64,000 bases of DNA from NCBI GenBank assembly GCA_021848825.1, contig JAJZTQ010000001.1, positions 124,001-188,000 on the forward strand. The letters are read 5' to 3'. This document shows, in pieces, positions 21,069 to 34,842 of the stretch. A program made the translations under genes and the position numbers. Below the pieces are notes generated by a model. It worked only from the letters and a program-made list of their open reading frames with translations, made no database searches and was not told the origin of the DNA. Source of the stretch: Pseudomonadota bacterium. Its GTDB lineage: Bacteria > Pseudomonadota > Gammaproteobacteria > Burkholderiales > JABEVD01. Each line of letters begins with the position of its first letter. Position 1 is the stretch's first letter.

Positions 21069-23285
21069 ATGAGTGAAAGTGGCATTAATCGCAGGGATTT
21101 TCTGAAGGTGCTGGGATTGGGCGGAAGTTCACTGGCGCTCACCGGTTGCGGCAACACGGATATCCGTTCGGGTGACGAGGTCATTATGCCGAACGTGCAG
21201 CCTGAGGATTTCGTCGTGCCTGGTCTCAGCGTCTACTACGCCTCCACTTGCAGGCAATGCGGTTCCGCCTGCGGCGTCATGGGGCGCGTGAGGGAAGGGC
21301 GGGTGCTGAAAATGGAAGGCAACCCCGCATCGAGAATAAGCGGCGGAAAGATCTGCGGCCTCGGGCAGGCCGCAGTGCAGGTCCAGTACAATCCAGACCG
21401 ACTCACCCAGCCGATGATGAAAGTCGGGAGCAGCCTGCAGCCCATCAGCTGGGACAAGGCCATGGCGCTTCTGGACGAAAAGACGGGGCCCAAGAGCGGC
21501 ATCAAGGGCGAGGAATTTGGCTTCCTGACGGGGGCGATGAGCGGCCACCTCAATGTGCTCACCCAGAATTACATGGAAAGCCTGGATTCCAGGAACCATT
21601 ATGTCTATGAGGCGCTTTCCCCTGCCATCAGTCTTGCCGCGAACAGGCGGGTTTATGGCGTCGATCAGCCCAGGCTTCATTTCGACAAGGCGAAGCTGAT
21701 CGTTTCTTTCGGGGCGGACTTCCTCGGGACAGGCGCTTCTCCAGTTCATTTCGCGGCCGAGTATGCGAAATTCAGGAAGGCGCCGCGCGGCACCCTGGTG
21801 CAAATCGAACCGAAGATGACCATGACCGGGGGCAATGCGGACCGATGGATCGCCATCATCCCCGGCACGGAAGGCGTATTCGCGTTGGGAATCGCGAACC
21901 AGCTTTTGAAGCACAGCGAATTCACCGGCACGGTTCCAGCCGATATAGTCGACCTCGTTTCAAAATACGACGCAGACACCGTAAGCCGCATCACCGGCGT
22001 ACGCTCCGAGCTGGTGGGCCATGTCGCATCGCTCCTCTGGGAAAAAACGCCGAGTCTCGTCATTTCAGGCGCTTCAGTGGAAGGTCATGCCCATGGCGTG
22101 CAGAATGCGGTGGCTGTCCAGCTCCTCAACCAGATTCTCGGCAATGTCGGCAAGACCATAGACGGTCAGGCGCAATCGCCCTTTCCCCAGCTTTCTCCCG
22201 CGGCAGGGAGCTTCTCGGCATTGAAGGCCATGAACGAGAAAATGGGGGCGGATGAATTCAAGGCGGTATTCATCCATGGCGCAAATCCCGTATTCACGGC
22301 ACCAAGCTTCATGGGTTTCCGGGACAATCTTCGCAAGGTCCCATTCAAGGTCGCTTTCGTCAATGCGCTCGATGAAACGGCGGAGGAATGCGATCTCGTC
22401 CTGCCCATCTTCACGGCTGTGGAGGAATTCGGTTCGAATGTCGCCTGGTACCAGCCCGAAGGGGTGGAGATCACCATTCAGCAGCCGTTGATGAATCAGC
22501 TTTATCCGGATACCCGGTCCATGGGCGACATCATGCTGAACCTCGTAAAAGCGCGCAAGGCGGACGAATACAAGGCGTGGCCTGATTTCTTCTCCTATCT
22601 CAAGACTGCAATCATCAACATCAAGCCAGTCGTGAAATATACCGATACGGACGAACACTTCTGGTACGACACCCTGAGCAATGGCGTCATCCATGTCGAC
22701 GGCGCCCCACAGCAGGTTTCGGCGAAATTCGCGGCAACGGATCTTCGTCTGCCGGCCTCTGCGAATGCACAGGATCCCGTTTATCCGTTCTATCTGGTTC
22801 CCTCTGAGCGCCATTATTTCAGGGACGGACGTCATGCCAATTGCGGCTGGCTGCAGGAGTCCCCTGATCCGATGACGACCATCGTCTGGGATTCGTGGGC
22901 CGAGATTCATCCCAAGACCGCAGCGAGCATGGGGATCAAGGAAGGGGACTGGCTCGAGATCGCCTCGCAAAACGGCATGCTGAAGGTGAAGGCCTATGTC
23001 TTTCCCGGGATTCATCCTGATGCGATTTCGATTCCGCTCGGACAGGGCCATGAGTCGCTGGGGCGGTATGCGAAAGGCGTGGGAGTCAATCCTTTCAGGA
23101 TCCTGAACCCCGTTTTCGAAAAGGATACCGGGGAGCTCGCCCTGTATGGCACCAGGGTGTCGGTCAGGAAGACCGGAAACAGCGAGATCGTCGTCAAGGA
23201 CGAAGGGCCCGTCAATACCCAGATGGGGCGCAAGCTTGTCGTGACGTTACCGGCTGACGTGGCTCAGCTTTCCAAGGAGATTTAA
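21069..23285 (+). CDS. actB1: ACIII molybdopterin-oxidoreductase-like subunit (ActB N-terminal half, ActB1)
   Basis: Tat/lipoprotein-like N-terminus INRRDFLKVLGLGGSSLALTGCGN; CRQCGSACGV cluster motif; MopB-like fold; position in act operon. Confidence 0.9.
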   Translation: MSESGINRRDFLKVLGLGGSSLALTGCGNTDIRSGDEVIMPNVQPEDFVVPGLSVYYASTCRQCGSACGVMGRVREGRVLKMEGNPASRISGGKICGLGQAAVQVQYNPDRLTQPMMKVGSSLQPISWDKAMALLDEKTGPKSGIKGEEFGFLTGAMSGHLNVLTQNYMESLDSRNHYVYEALSPAISLAANRRVYGVDQPRLHFDKAKLIVSFGADFLGTGASPVHFAAEYAKFRKAPRGTLVQIEPKMTMTGGNADRWIAIIPGTEGVFALGIANQLLKHSEFTGTVPADIVDLVSKYDADTVSRITGVRSELVGHVASLLWEKTPSLVISGASVEGHAHGVQNAVAVQLLNQILGNVGKTIDGQAQSPFPQLSPAAGSFSALKAMNEKMGADEFKAVFIHGANPVFTAPSFMGFRDNLRKVPFKVAFVNALDETAEECDLVLPIFTAVEEFGSNVAWYQPEGVEITIQQPLMNQLYPDTRSMGDIMLNLVKARKADEYKAWPDFFSYLKTAIINIKPVVKYTDTDEHFWYDTLSNGVIHVDGAPQQVSAKFAATDLRLPASANAQDPVYPFYLVPSERHYFRDGRHANCGWLQESPDPMTTIVWDSWAEIHPKTAASMGIKEGDWLEIASQNGMLKVKAYVFPGIHPDAISIPLGQGHESLGRYAKGVGVNPFRILNPVFEKDTGELALYGTRVSVRKTGNSEIVVKDEGPVNTQMGRKLVVTLPADVAQLSKEI

Positions 23286-23286
23286 A

Positions 23287-24135
23287 GTGTCGATTACGAA
23301 TCTTTTGAACAACTGGTCATTCTACAGGCAGAAACGCCCTTTCCGGGGTCAGTACGACCTCAACAAGCAATACAGCGAATACAAGTGGGCGATGGCGCTC
23401 GATCTCGACATCTGCACCGGCTGCAATGCCTGCACCACTGCCTGCTACGCTGAAAACAACCTTCCCGTGGTGGGGAAGGAAAGATACCAGCATGGTTATG
23501 CCATGCACTGGATCAGAATCGAACGATACTGGGATGAAAACATGGGTGAATTTCCGGAAAGCGGCACTTCGTTCCTGCCCATGATGTGCCAGCAATGCGA
23601 GGAGGCCCCTTGCGAAACGGTCTGTCCGGTCGGCGCCACGAACCATACCAATGACGGTCTGAATTCACAGAATTACCACCGCTGCATCGGTTCGCGCTAT
23701 TGCTCGGTGAACTGCCCGTACAAGGTGCGCTACTTCAATTTCTGGAACTACCCCTCGACCGCCTGGCCTTCGCCGCTTCAGGATCAATTGAATCCCGACC
23801 TGACCGTCCGCACGAAAGGGGTGATGGAAAAATGCACTTTCTGTGTCCAGCGCCTCAACGAGGCGAAAAGCAGGGCAAGGACGGAATACAGGCTGGTGAA
23901 AGACGGCGAAGTCGTTCCTGCCTGCGTCCAGGCCTGCCCGACGAATGCGATCACCTTCGGCAATATTGTCGATCCAAAATCGAAAGTGGCGAAGATGTGG
24001 AAGAACCAGCAGGTTGATCTTTACAAGGATGAACAGGAGAAGGACAGCAGCATGAGGGGATACCGGATTCTGGAGGACCTGAGACCGTTCCCCTCGGTGA
24101 TGTACATGGAACGTGTAAGGGATATGGAAGCATAG
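23287..24135 (+). CDS. actB2: ACIII [4Fe-4S]/[3Fe-4S] ferredoxin-like subunit (ActB C-terminal half, ActB2)
   Basis: CTGCNACTTACYAEN, CQQCEEAPCETVCP, RYCSVNCPYKVRYFN, CTFCVQRL...CVQACPTNAITFG. Confidence 0.92.
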   Translation: MSITNLLNNWSFYRQKRPFRGQYDLNKQYSEYKWAMALDLDICTGCNACTTACYAENNLPVVGKERYQHGYAMHWIRIERYWDENMGEFPESGTSFLPMMCQQCEEAPCETVCPVGATNHTNDGLNSQNYHRCIGSRYCSVNCPYKVRYFNFWNYPSTAWPSPLQDQLNPDLTVRTKGVMEKCTFCVQRLNEAKSRARTEYRLVKDGEVVPACVQACPTNAITFGNIVDPKSKVAKMWKNQQVDLYKDEQEKDSSMRGYRILEDLRPFPSVMYMERVRDMEA

Positions 24136-24183
24136 CGTTGATGATCCCGTATGGACGATGTTTCTAATTCAAGGAATTTTGTA

Positions 24184-25632
24184 ATGGTCAATACTTACGA
24201 AGAAACAGAAGTAGCGGTAGAGAAGAAATTCGTAAAGAAGGAACATGATATCAATGCAGATATCGAATGGGCCAAAATCAACAAGGACATCCTGCGCAGC
24301 CTGGAACGGCCTAGGGCCATTTTCTGGGTGATATTCGTGGCTTCCTTTGCGCTCTTCATGGTCGGCGTATCCTGCGAAGTCTACCAGTATCAGACCGGGT
24401 TGGGCGTTGCGAATCTGGATAACCCGCATGTGTGGGGGCTTTATGTTGCCACATTCATCTGGTGGATCGGCATGGGGCACTCCGGGACGCTGCTTTCCGC
24501 GCTGCTCCACATCATGCACGCGGACTGGAGAAAGCCGATATACCGGTATTCCGAGGCGATGACCACCTTCACCCTGTTGACCGCCGCGATGTTCGTTCTC
24601 GTTCACTTGGGCAGGATCTGGCAGTTCTATTATGTCGTCGCCTATCCCAACGAACGGTGGACTTGGCCCAACTTCCAGTCTCCCCTGGTTTGGGATGCGA
24701 CTGCCATCGGCACATATCTCACGTCTTCGTTGATCTTCCTCTACATCGGGATGATTCCGGATCTGGCCATCTGCCGCGACAACGCCATTGGATTTCGCAA
24801 GAAGATCTACCTCTTCTTGTCTCTCGGATGGATGGGAACGGACAGGCAATGGGCGAACTTCAGGGTCACCTATCTGACGCTCGCCTGTTTCCTGATGCCG
24901 CTTGCAGTCTCCGTCCATTCCATCGTTTCCACGGACTTCGCGGCGTCCCAGCAGCCCGGCTACCACATCACTTCCTTCCCGCCCTATTTCGTTGCGGGCG
25001 CGATCTATTCCGGACTGGCCGTGATCATCACGTTGTTCATCGTGCTGAGATACACGTTCAGGTTCGAGGAATACATGACCATTCCCATTCTCGAGAAGCT
25101 CGCCAAGCTGACTTTTGCTGCCGCCATGGTCTGGACCTACCTCAACCTGATCGAATATGCATCGACGTGGTATGGCAACGACATGTATGCCAAACAGGCG
25201 TTGATATACAGGGCGACGGGAAACTTCGCGCCTTTCTGGTGGATGATGAATTTCCTGGGTTCGGTGCTGCCTTTCGCGCTCGCCTTCAAGAAGGTGAGGA
25301 CGAATATTCCGGTCATGCTCGTCCTTTCCATCTTGCTTAATTTCGGCATGTGGCTGGAGCGCTGGATGATCATTTCCCCGACGCTCGCGCACGGCATCTA
25401 TCCCTGGACATGGGATCACGACCAGTGGCCGAGTTTCGTCCAGTGGGGGATCGTCGCGGGCAGCTTCGGATGGTTCAACATGCTGTTCATGCTCTACTGC
25501 AAGATATTCCCCTCGATCTCGATGTACGAGGTGAAGGAAATGCTTTACGAGCGTCGCTCTTTCAAGACCAAGAAGGTCGCGGAAGAGGTCAGCAATCCTG
25601 AATTGGCGGTAGAAGGGGGGCTTGCATCATGA
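24184..25632 (+). CDS. actC: ACIII NrfD-like quinol-interacting membrane subunit ActC
   Basis: Multi-TM NrfD/PsrC family; upstream alternative start at 24151. Confidence 0.92.
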   Translation: MVNTYEETEVAVEKKFVKKEHDINADIEWAKINKDILRSLERPRAIFWVIFVASFALFMVGVSCEVYQYQTGLGVANLDNPHVWGLYVATFIWWIGMGHSGTLLSALLHIMHADWRKPIYRYSEAMTTFTLLTAAMFVLVHLGRIWQFYYVVAYPNERWTWPNFQSPLVWDATAIGTYLTSSLIFLYIGMIPDLAICRDNAIGFRKKIYLFLSLGWMGTDRQWANFRVTYLTLACFLMPLAVSVHSIVSTDFAASQQPGYHITSFPPYFVAGAIYSGLAVIITLFIVLRYTFRFEEYMTIPILEKLAKLTFAAAMVWTYLNLIEYASTWYGNDMYAKQALIYRATGNFAPFWWMMNFLGSVLPFALAFKKVRTNIPVMLVLSILLNFGMWLERWMIISPTLAHGIYPWTWDHDQWPSFVQWGIVAGSFGWFNMLFMLYCKIFPSISMYEVKEMLYERRSFKTKKVAEEVSNPELAVEGGLAS

Positions 25633-26153
25633 GCAAATCACATGTGATGGCGTTGTTTTCCGATTTCGATCAGGCAAGCGCTGCGATCAGGGATCTGAAG
25701 TCTGCGAATCTGGAAGGATTCAAGCTGGATGACGTGACGCTCAAGTCGCCGATCGAGCATCCTGAAATCGAGGAATTGCTCGGCAAGCGACCGGTCTATG
25801 TGCGGATATTCACTTTTTTCGGTGCGCTCTTCGTCCCGCTGCTCGGTTTCCTGTTCGTGGCTTCGTCCCAGGCGACCTTCCTGCTGCAGCCCAAGGGCGG
25901 GAAGGCTGTCATCCCGCTTCCTCCAAATTTCGTCCTCACCTACGAATTTTTCATCCTGGGGGGCGTTTACATGACTGCGCTCGGATTTTTCATCTGCGCG
26001 AAATTGCCGATGAAGCGGAACAAGCTCTACAACGCCCATGTTTCGGCTGATCAGATCGGCATCCTGATCAAGGCAGAAGACGCCATCATGCCTGCCATCA
26101 AGGATCTTTTTACGAAGCACAAGCCGCTCGAAATCATGTGGGGGGAGAATTAA
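25629..26153 (+). CDS. actD: ACIII membrane subunit ActD (DUF3341)
   Basis: MSKSHVMALFSDFDQASAAIRDLKSANLEGFKLDDVTLKSPIEHPEIEE with two TM helices. Confidence 0.9.
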   Translation: MSKSHVMALFSDFDQASAAIRDLKSANLEGFKLDDVTLKSPIEHPEIEELLGKRPVYVRIFTFFGALFVPLLGFLFVASSQATFLLQPKGGKAVIPLPPNFVLTYEFFILGGVYMTALGFFICAKLPMKRNKLYNAHVSADQIGILIKAEDAIMPAIKDLFTKHKPLEIMWGEN

Positions 26154-26738
26154 ATGGTGAAAATGAGCAGGTGGTTGGCCGGTTTGGCCATGATCGTTCC
26201 TTCGGTCGCCATGGCATGGCCTTGGTCCACGGACATGATGGATCAGATCAGCATCAAGCCCCAGCACGGGCCGATGGGCGTTCGTCCCTTTCCCGAGCAT
26301 TCTGTGCCGATACCCGGCACCAAGACCTCGACGAGAATCGCCGATATGGACCAGGCCGATGCGGCGCCGAACCCGGTTCCGGCTACGCCTCAGTCCATTC
26401 ACAACGGCATGAAGCTTTTCGAGATCATCTGTACGCCCTGCCACAACTATTCAGGGAAAGGGGATGGGCCGGTCGGCATGAAGCTGATACTTCAGCCATT
26501 TGACCTCACTTCGGACAGGATTCAGCATGAAGTGCCGGAAGGGCACATATTCGGCTACATGACTTTCGGCGGTGCGGTGATGCCGTCGTACGCCAACGAC
26601 CTTTATCCCAACGAGCGCTGGGACATCGTCAACTTCGTTCGTCACGGCCTGGTGCAGTATTCGAAGAACTGGCTCAAGACGCATTACAGCACTGACAAGG
26701 GCAACATCAACTATACGGTCAATGGCAATTTAAAGTAA
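26154..26738 (+). CDS. actE: ACIII monoheme cytochrome c subunit ActE
   Basis: Signal peptide, single CTPCH, GGAVMPSYANDLYPNERWDIVNFVRH. Confidence 0.9.
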   Translation: MVKMSRWLAGLAMIVPSVAMAWPWSTDMMDQISIKPQHGPMGVRPFPEHSVPIPGTKTSTRIADMDQADAAPNPVPATPQSIHNGMKLFEIICTPCHNYSGKGDGPVGMKLILQPFDLTSDRIQHEVPEGHIFGYMTFGGAVMPSYANDLYPNERWDIVNFVRHGLVQYSKNWLKTHYSTDKGNINYTVNGNLK

Positions 26739-26753
26739 GGGAGTGAACTGATT

Positions 26754-27761
26754 ATGATTTCTTTTGCCAGCTGGTCCGTCCTGACGGTCGATTTTCTGAT
26801 TGTTTTCTTTCTGGCTTTCGGCGGCATCACGCTTGCCGCATTGCTGCATCTCGTCAATGCGAAATGGCGCTTCGATGTCAGATTCCTGACGGTTTCGTTC
26901 TTTTCGCTCTATCCCCTGGCATTCGTGCTGCTCTTGATTCTTCTCTGGGGCGGGAAGACGACTTTCCCCTGGGTGACGTCTTCCGAACCCAGGCCGTTCT
27001 GGAACAATCTCCTTTTCCTCTCGATACGCGACGTCGCTGCATTCATCGTCATCGGCGTGCTGGGCACGGCCTTCGTCAAGCTGCAGTCGATAGCGGATCG
27101 GGATCCGGAAAGCAAGGCAGCGTTCAGAAACGTCGCGCTGCTGATACCGTTTGCCTATGTGCTGTTCGGAACGATGTTCTCATGGGACTTCGAAATGACG
27201 CTCGTTCCCTACTGGGAAAGCTCGATCTATTCGATCTATTTCTTCGTCAGCAACTTCGGCATGTTTCTTTCCGTATGCGTCTCCACCATTTATTTTCTCA
27301 ACAAGTCGGGGTCATTGACGAAGCCGGTGGGGGAATATGTCTATAATTATTTCGCCCAGATGATGCTCGGATTCACCATACTCTGGATCTACACCTTCTT
27401 CGCGCAATACCTGATCATCACCTACGCCAATCTGCCCGAGGAAACCGGCAGGATCTTCCACATGCAGTACGGCAATTACGGCGGACTTTTCTGGACCTTC
27501 TTCTTCATGAAGTTCGTGTTTCCTTTCGCCATGCTTGTTTTTCCATACAACAGGCACAATGCAGGGCCCATCCTGCTGGTTGCAGCGAGCATCACGATAG
27601 GGACCTGGATAGAGCGTTATACCTGGATTTCAGGGACCTCCAATTCAGCCCATATGCCCATGACTTCGCCTTTCGACATCGGCGTCACGGCGATTGTTTT
27701 CGGCCTTGCCTTCATGATCGTCAGGACGGCGATGAAGCGATACAAGCTGATCAAGGCCTGA
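26754..27761 (+). CDS. actF: ACIII quinone-binding membrane subunit ActF
   Basis: About 10 TM helices, last gene of actAB1B2CDEF. Confidence 0.9.
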   Translation: MISFASWSVLTVDFLIVFFLAFGGITLAALLHLVNAKWRFDVRFLTVSFFSLYPLAFVLLLILLWGGKTTFPWVTSSEPRPFWNNLLFLSIRDVAAFIVIGVLGTAFVKLQSIADRDPESKAAFRNVALLIPFAYVLFGTMFSWDFEMTLVPYWESSIYSIYFFVSNFGMFLSVCVSTIYFLNKSGSLTKPVGEYVYNYFAQMMLGFTILWIYTFFAQYLIITYANLPEETGRIFHMQYGNYGGLFWTFFFMKFVFPFAMLVFPYNRHNAGPILLVAASITIGTWIERYTWISGTSNSAHMPMTSPFDIGVTAIVFGLAFMIVRTAMKRYKLIKA

Positions 27762-27776
27762 TCCGGATTGAAATTG

Positions 27777-27808
27777 CCCGACCACTTTTGAGTGGTCGGG
27801 TTTTTTTT
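27777..27808 (+). terminator. Rho-independent terminator of ACIII operon
   Basis: CCCGACCACT-TTTG-AGTGGTCGGG followed by T8. Confidence 0.92.
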
Positions 27809-27837
27809 CGCCCATCTATCTGATATCATTCGCTCGC

Positions 27838-28010
27838 CTCAGGTGTCCGGCCGCTCAAAGTGGTCGGGTGAAACGGGAAACAGGTGAAATGCCTGTGCTG
27901 CCCCCGCAACGGTAAGAGTGCATGGGCCATCGAATGCCACTGTGATGATTCATGGGAAGGCGATGGCTTTTCTCGAGCCCGGAGACCGGCCTGATGCATG
28001 AGAGGATGTC
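27838..28010 (+). ncRNA. Cobalamin (B12) riboswitch
   Basis: Conserved GGGAAACAGGTGAAATGCCTGTGCTGCCCCCGCAACGGTAAG and CGAGCCCGGAGACCGGCCTG elements directly upstream of btuB. Confidence 0.93.
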
Positions 28011-28101
28011 GCGGGGATGCGGTGGATCCGGCTTGGGATTTCCTGCGCCCGCGATTTCCATTTTTGGTTGTACGCGGGGTCGCGTACGCGAGGAGATCCA
28101 G

Positions 28102-29886
28102 ATGAAGCGCTTTTTTCTTTTTTTTCCCTTTCTTTCCCTGCCTGCCTGGGCAGATGACATGTTCGACGGCAACGAGATCGTCGTCACGGCAAGCAGAATG
28201 CCTGAGCCGATATCTTCGGCGGTAGAGGACGTGACGGTCATCACTCATGAAGAGATCGTCAGAGGTGGTCAATCGACGCTCGCCCAGCTGCTGCAGTTCC
28301 AGACCGGAATCGAAATCACGTCAAACGGTGGCATTGGGCAGCCGAGCGCGGTGCAGATCAGGGGATCCGGAAGCAGCCATACCCTTGTTCTTGTTGACGG
28401 CATGCGGATCGATTCGGCGACGACCGGCACCACGGCCATCGAAAATATCCCGCTCGACCAGATCGACCATATCGAGATCGTGAAGGGACCTGCAAGCGGC
28501 CTTTACGGCTCGGAGGCGATAGGTGGCGTCATCCAGATATTCACGAAAAAGGCCAAGGGGAACGGTTTCACGGCGTCAGCCGGCTACGGCGGCTATGACA
28601 CGAAGAGCTTGAGCGCAGGACTCCAGGAAGTATCGGGAAAAAACGATCTGAGCCTCAATGCCGGATATCTTCAAAGCGGGGGTTTTCCGGCCACTCGTCC
28701 GGGCAATTTTTCGTACAACCCGGCGAATGATGCATACAGGAATGCCAATGCGAGCCTCGATTACGCGCTTCATCTGACGGCGGAGGATGAGGCGGGAATC
28801 AGATTGTTTCAGAGCGCAGGCAATACCCAGTTCGCAGATACCCAGGTCATCGGGCTCAACCATGACGTGCTCTCAAGCTATTCGGTCTACAGCAAGAACA
28901 GGATTACGGCTTCATGGGAGAGTCTGCTGACTGCGGGAAGCGGTGAGGACCATCTTGTTTCATCGGGAAATTTTCCAGGCTATTTCACGACGAACCAGAA
29001 CCAGCTTTCATGGCAGAACGATTTTACCCTCGAACATGGAAAGATCATGGCCGGGCTTGAAGAGCTCGATCAGCATGTGACGAGCGATACCGCGTATCTG
29101 CTCACCTCCCGCAGCATCAGCTCCGCCTTTGCAGGTTATCAGGGCAACCTGCAAGATCGTCATTTCATGCAGGCCGACATCAGGGTGGACAAGAACAGTC
29201 AGTTCGGCACCTATCGCACCGGCAATGCCGGCTACGCCTACCGGTTCGATTCGGGATACAAGGTCAGGTTCGACATGGGAACGGCATTCAAGGCGCCGAC
29301 CTTCAACGATCTCTACTATCCGGGCTTCAGCAACCCCAATCTGCTTCCTGAAAAATCGACAAGCCGCGAAGTGGGGCTCGATTATGTTTCAGCATCGAGG
29401 CATCTCGGATTGACCTATTTCGACAACCAGATCCGCGACATGATCATCCTCGACCAGTTTTTCGTTCCGCAGAATATCGATTCCGCCCGGATACACGGCG
29501 TCGAGGTTTCCTATCAGGAATCGTTTTCAGCCTACAGGCTCGATTGCGGGCTCACCCTCCAGAACCCGGTCGACAGCCAGACCGGCTACCTGCTGCAGCG
29601 CCACGCCAGGCAGTTCGGCAGCGTCAAGCTCTCGCGCGAGCTCGATGCATGGCGCGCCGGTCTCGAATGGTTCGCAAGCGGCTATCGCTTCGACTCCGCC
29701 AGCCAGAATCCGGCAACGCGCCTCGGCGGCTACAATTTCCTGAATCTCACCGCGAGTCGGGATCTTTCCAAGTCATGGCGGCTGGACGCGAGATGGAACA
29801 ATCTCTTCAACAAGCATTACGAACTCGTCCAGTATTACAATACGCCAGGATCCAATCTCTTCGTCAGCCTCACCTACAAGATGTGA
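28102..29886 (+). CDS. btuB: TonB-dependent vitamin B12 receptor
   Basis: Signal peptide; TonB box-like EIVVTASRMPEP; plug domain VQIRGSGSSHTLVLVDGMRI; downstream of B12 riboswitch. Confidence 0.93.
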   Translation: MKRFFLFFPFLSLPAWADDMFDGNEIVVTASRMPEPISSAVEDVTVITHEEIVRGGQSTLAQLLQFQTGIEITSNGGIGQPSAVQIRGSGSSHTLVLVDGMRIDSATTGTTAIENIPLDQIDHIEIVKGPASGLYGSEAIGGVIQIFTKKAKGNGFTASAGYGGYDTKSLSAGLQEVSGKNDLSLNAGYLQSGGFPATRPGNFSYNPANDAYRNANASLDYALHLTAEDEAGIRLFQSAGNTQFADTQVIGLNHDVLSSYSVYSKNRITASWESLLTAGSGEDHLVSSGNFPGYFTTNQNQLSWQNDFTLEHGKIMAGLEELDQHVTSDTAYLLTSRSISSAFAGYQGNLQDRHFMQADIRVDKNSQFGTYRTGNAGYAYRFDSGYKVRFDMGTAFKAPTFNDLYYPGFSNPNLLPEKSTSREVGLDYVSASRHLGLTYFDNQIRDMIILDQFFVPQNIDSARIHGVEVSYQESFSAYRLDCGLTLQNPVDSQTGYLLQRHARQFGSVKLSRELDAWRAGLEWFASGYRFDSASQNPATRLGGYNFLNLTASRDLSKSWRLDARWNNLFNKHYELVQYYNTPGSNLFVSLTYKM

Positions 29887-30734
29887 TGAGAAATCTTTCC
29901 TTCTTGCTGCTCCTCTGCCTTGCCTTTCCGGCATGGGGAGGGGTGGCCGAAAGAGACGATGCGGGGAAAACGCTTTTTCTCGATAAGCCTGCGAGAAGGA
30001 TCATCAGTCTTGCTCCCAGCATCACCGAACTGCTTTTCGCGGCTGGCGCGGGAAAGTTCCTGGTCGGAGCAGTCGAATACAGCGATTATCCAGCGGGAGC
30101 GGTGACGCTTGAGCGGGTGGGGAATGCCGGTGCGATCGACATCGAAAGGATCGCAGCGCTCCATCCCGATCTCGTCGTGGCATGGAAAAGCGGCAATCCG
30201 CTTCTTCAGCTGAGAAAGCTGGAAAGTCTCGGTATACCAGTCTTTCGTGTCGATCCCGAGCATTTGTCGGACATTCCGGATGAAATCGAAAAGCTCGGAT
30301 TCCTGTCAGGCACTGAAGAAACAGCCAGACAGGCCGCTCATGCTTTCAGGCTTCAATTGGAGAGGCTGAAGAAGCGCTATTCAGGAAAATCGAAAGTGAA
30401 AGTCTTCTACGAGATCTGGAACGATCCGCTGATGACAGTCAACAAGCATCACTTCATTTCGGACGTCATGACGCTTTGCGGCGCAGTGAATGTCTTCGGA
30501 AATCTTCCATCACTCGTGCCGACGGTGAGCGTCGAGGCGGTCATCAAGGCTGATCCTCAAATCGTCATCGCAAGCGGGCAGGGATACCGCCGGCCCGTGT
30601 GGCTCGACGAATGGAAGAAGTGGAAAATCAGCACCGGCTTCATTCCTGCAGATCTCATCAGCAGGCAGAGCCCGCGCATCCTGATCGGCGCAGAGCAGCT
30701 CTGCAGGCAGATCGACGCCATCAGAGACAGGTAG
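29886..30734 (+). CDS. btuF: Periplasmic cobalamin-binding protein
   Basis: ATG 29886 overlapping btuB stop; RRIISLAPSITELLFAAGAG, class III SBP. Confidence 0.9.
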   Translation: MRNLSFLLLLCLAFPAWGGVAERDDAGKTLFLDKPARRIISLAPSITELLFAAGAGKFLVGAVEYSDYPAGAVTLERVGNAGAIDIERIAALHPDLVVAWKSGNPLLQLRKLESLGIPVFRVDPEHLSDIPDEIEKLGFLSGTEETARQAAHAFRLQLERLKKRYSGKSKVKVFYEIWNDPLMTVNKHHFISDVMTLCGAVNVFGNLPSLVPTVSVEAVIKADPQIVIASGQGYRRPVWLDEWKKWKISTGFIPADLISRQSPRILIGAEQLCRQIDAIRDR

Positions 30735-30745
30735 TTCGATTGTGA

Positions 30746-33258
<2,513 letters not shown>

Positions 33259-33261
33259 TAG

Positions 33262-34560
<1,299 letters not shown>

Positions 34561-34842
34561 ATGCGCATCCTGCTCCTGATTCTGCTATCCCTCATTGCCC
34601 TCGTGCAGTATTCGCTTTGGCTGGGCAAGGGAGGATGGCTTCAGGTATGGGATCTTGATCGGCAGATCAGTGTTCAGCAGGCCAAGAATACGGCCATGCG
34701 GGCCAGGAATGCGGCAATCGAAGCCGACGTGAAGGATCTCAAGCAGGGACACGCTGCGATAGAGGAGAGGGCGAGGCATCAGCTCGGCATGATCAAAGAT
34801 GGCGAAATATTCTTTCAGGTGATCAAGCCGGCGAAAAAATGA
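34561..34842 (+). CDS. ftsB: Cell division protein FtsB
   Basis: 93 aa short TM plus coiled-coil, immediately after eno. Confidence 0.88.
   Translation: MRILLLILLSLIALVQYSLWLGKGGWLQVWDLDRQISVQQAKNTAMRARNAAIEADVKDLKQGHAAIEERARHQLGMIKDGEIFFQVIKPAKK

Noticed and set aside
24169-25419. 416-aa minus-strand ORF
   Set aside because: Antisense to actC; strongly charged low-complexity product typical of the antisense of a membrane protein gene
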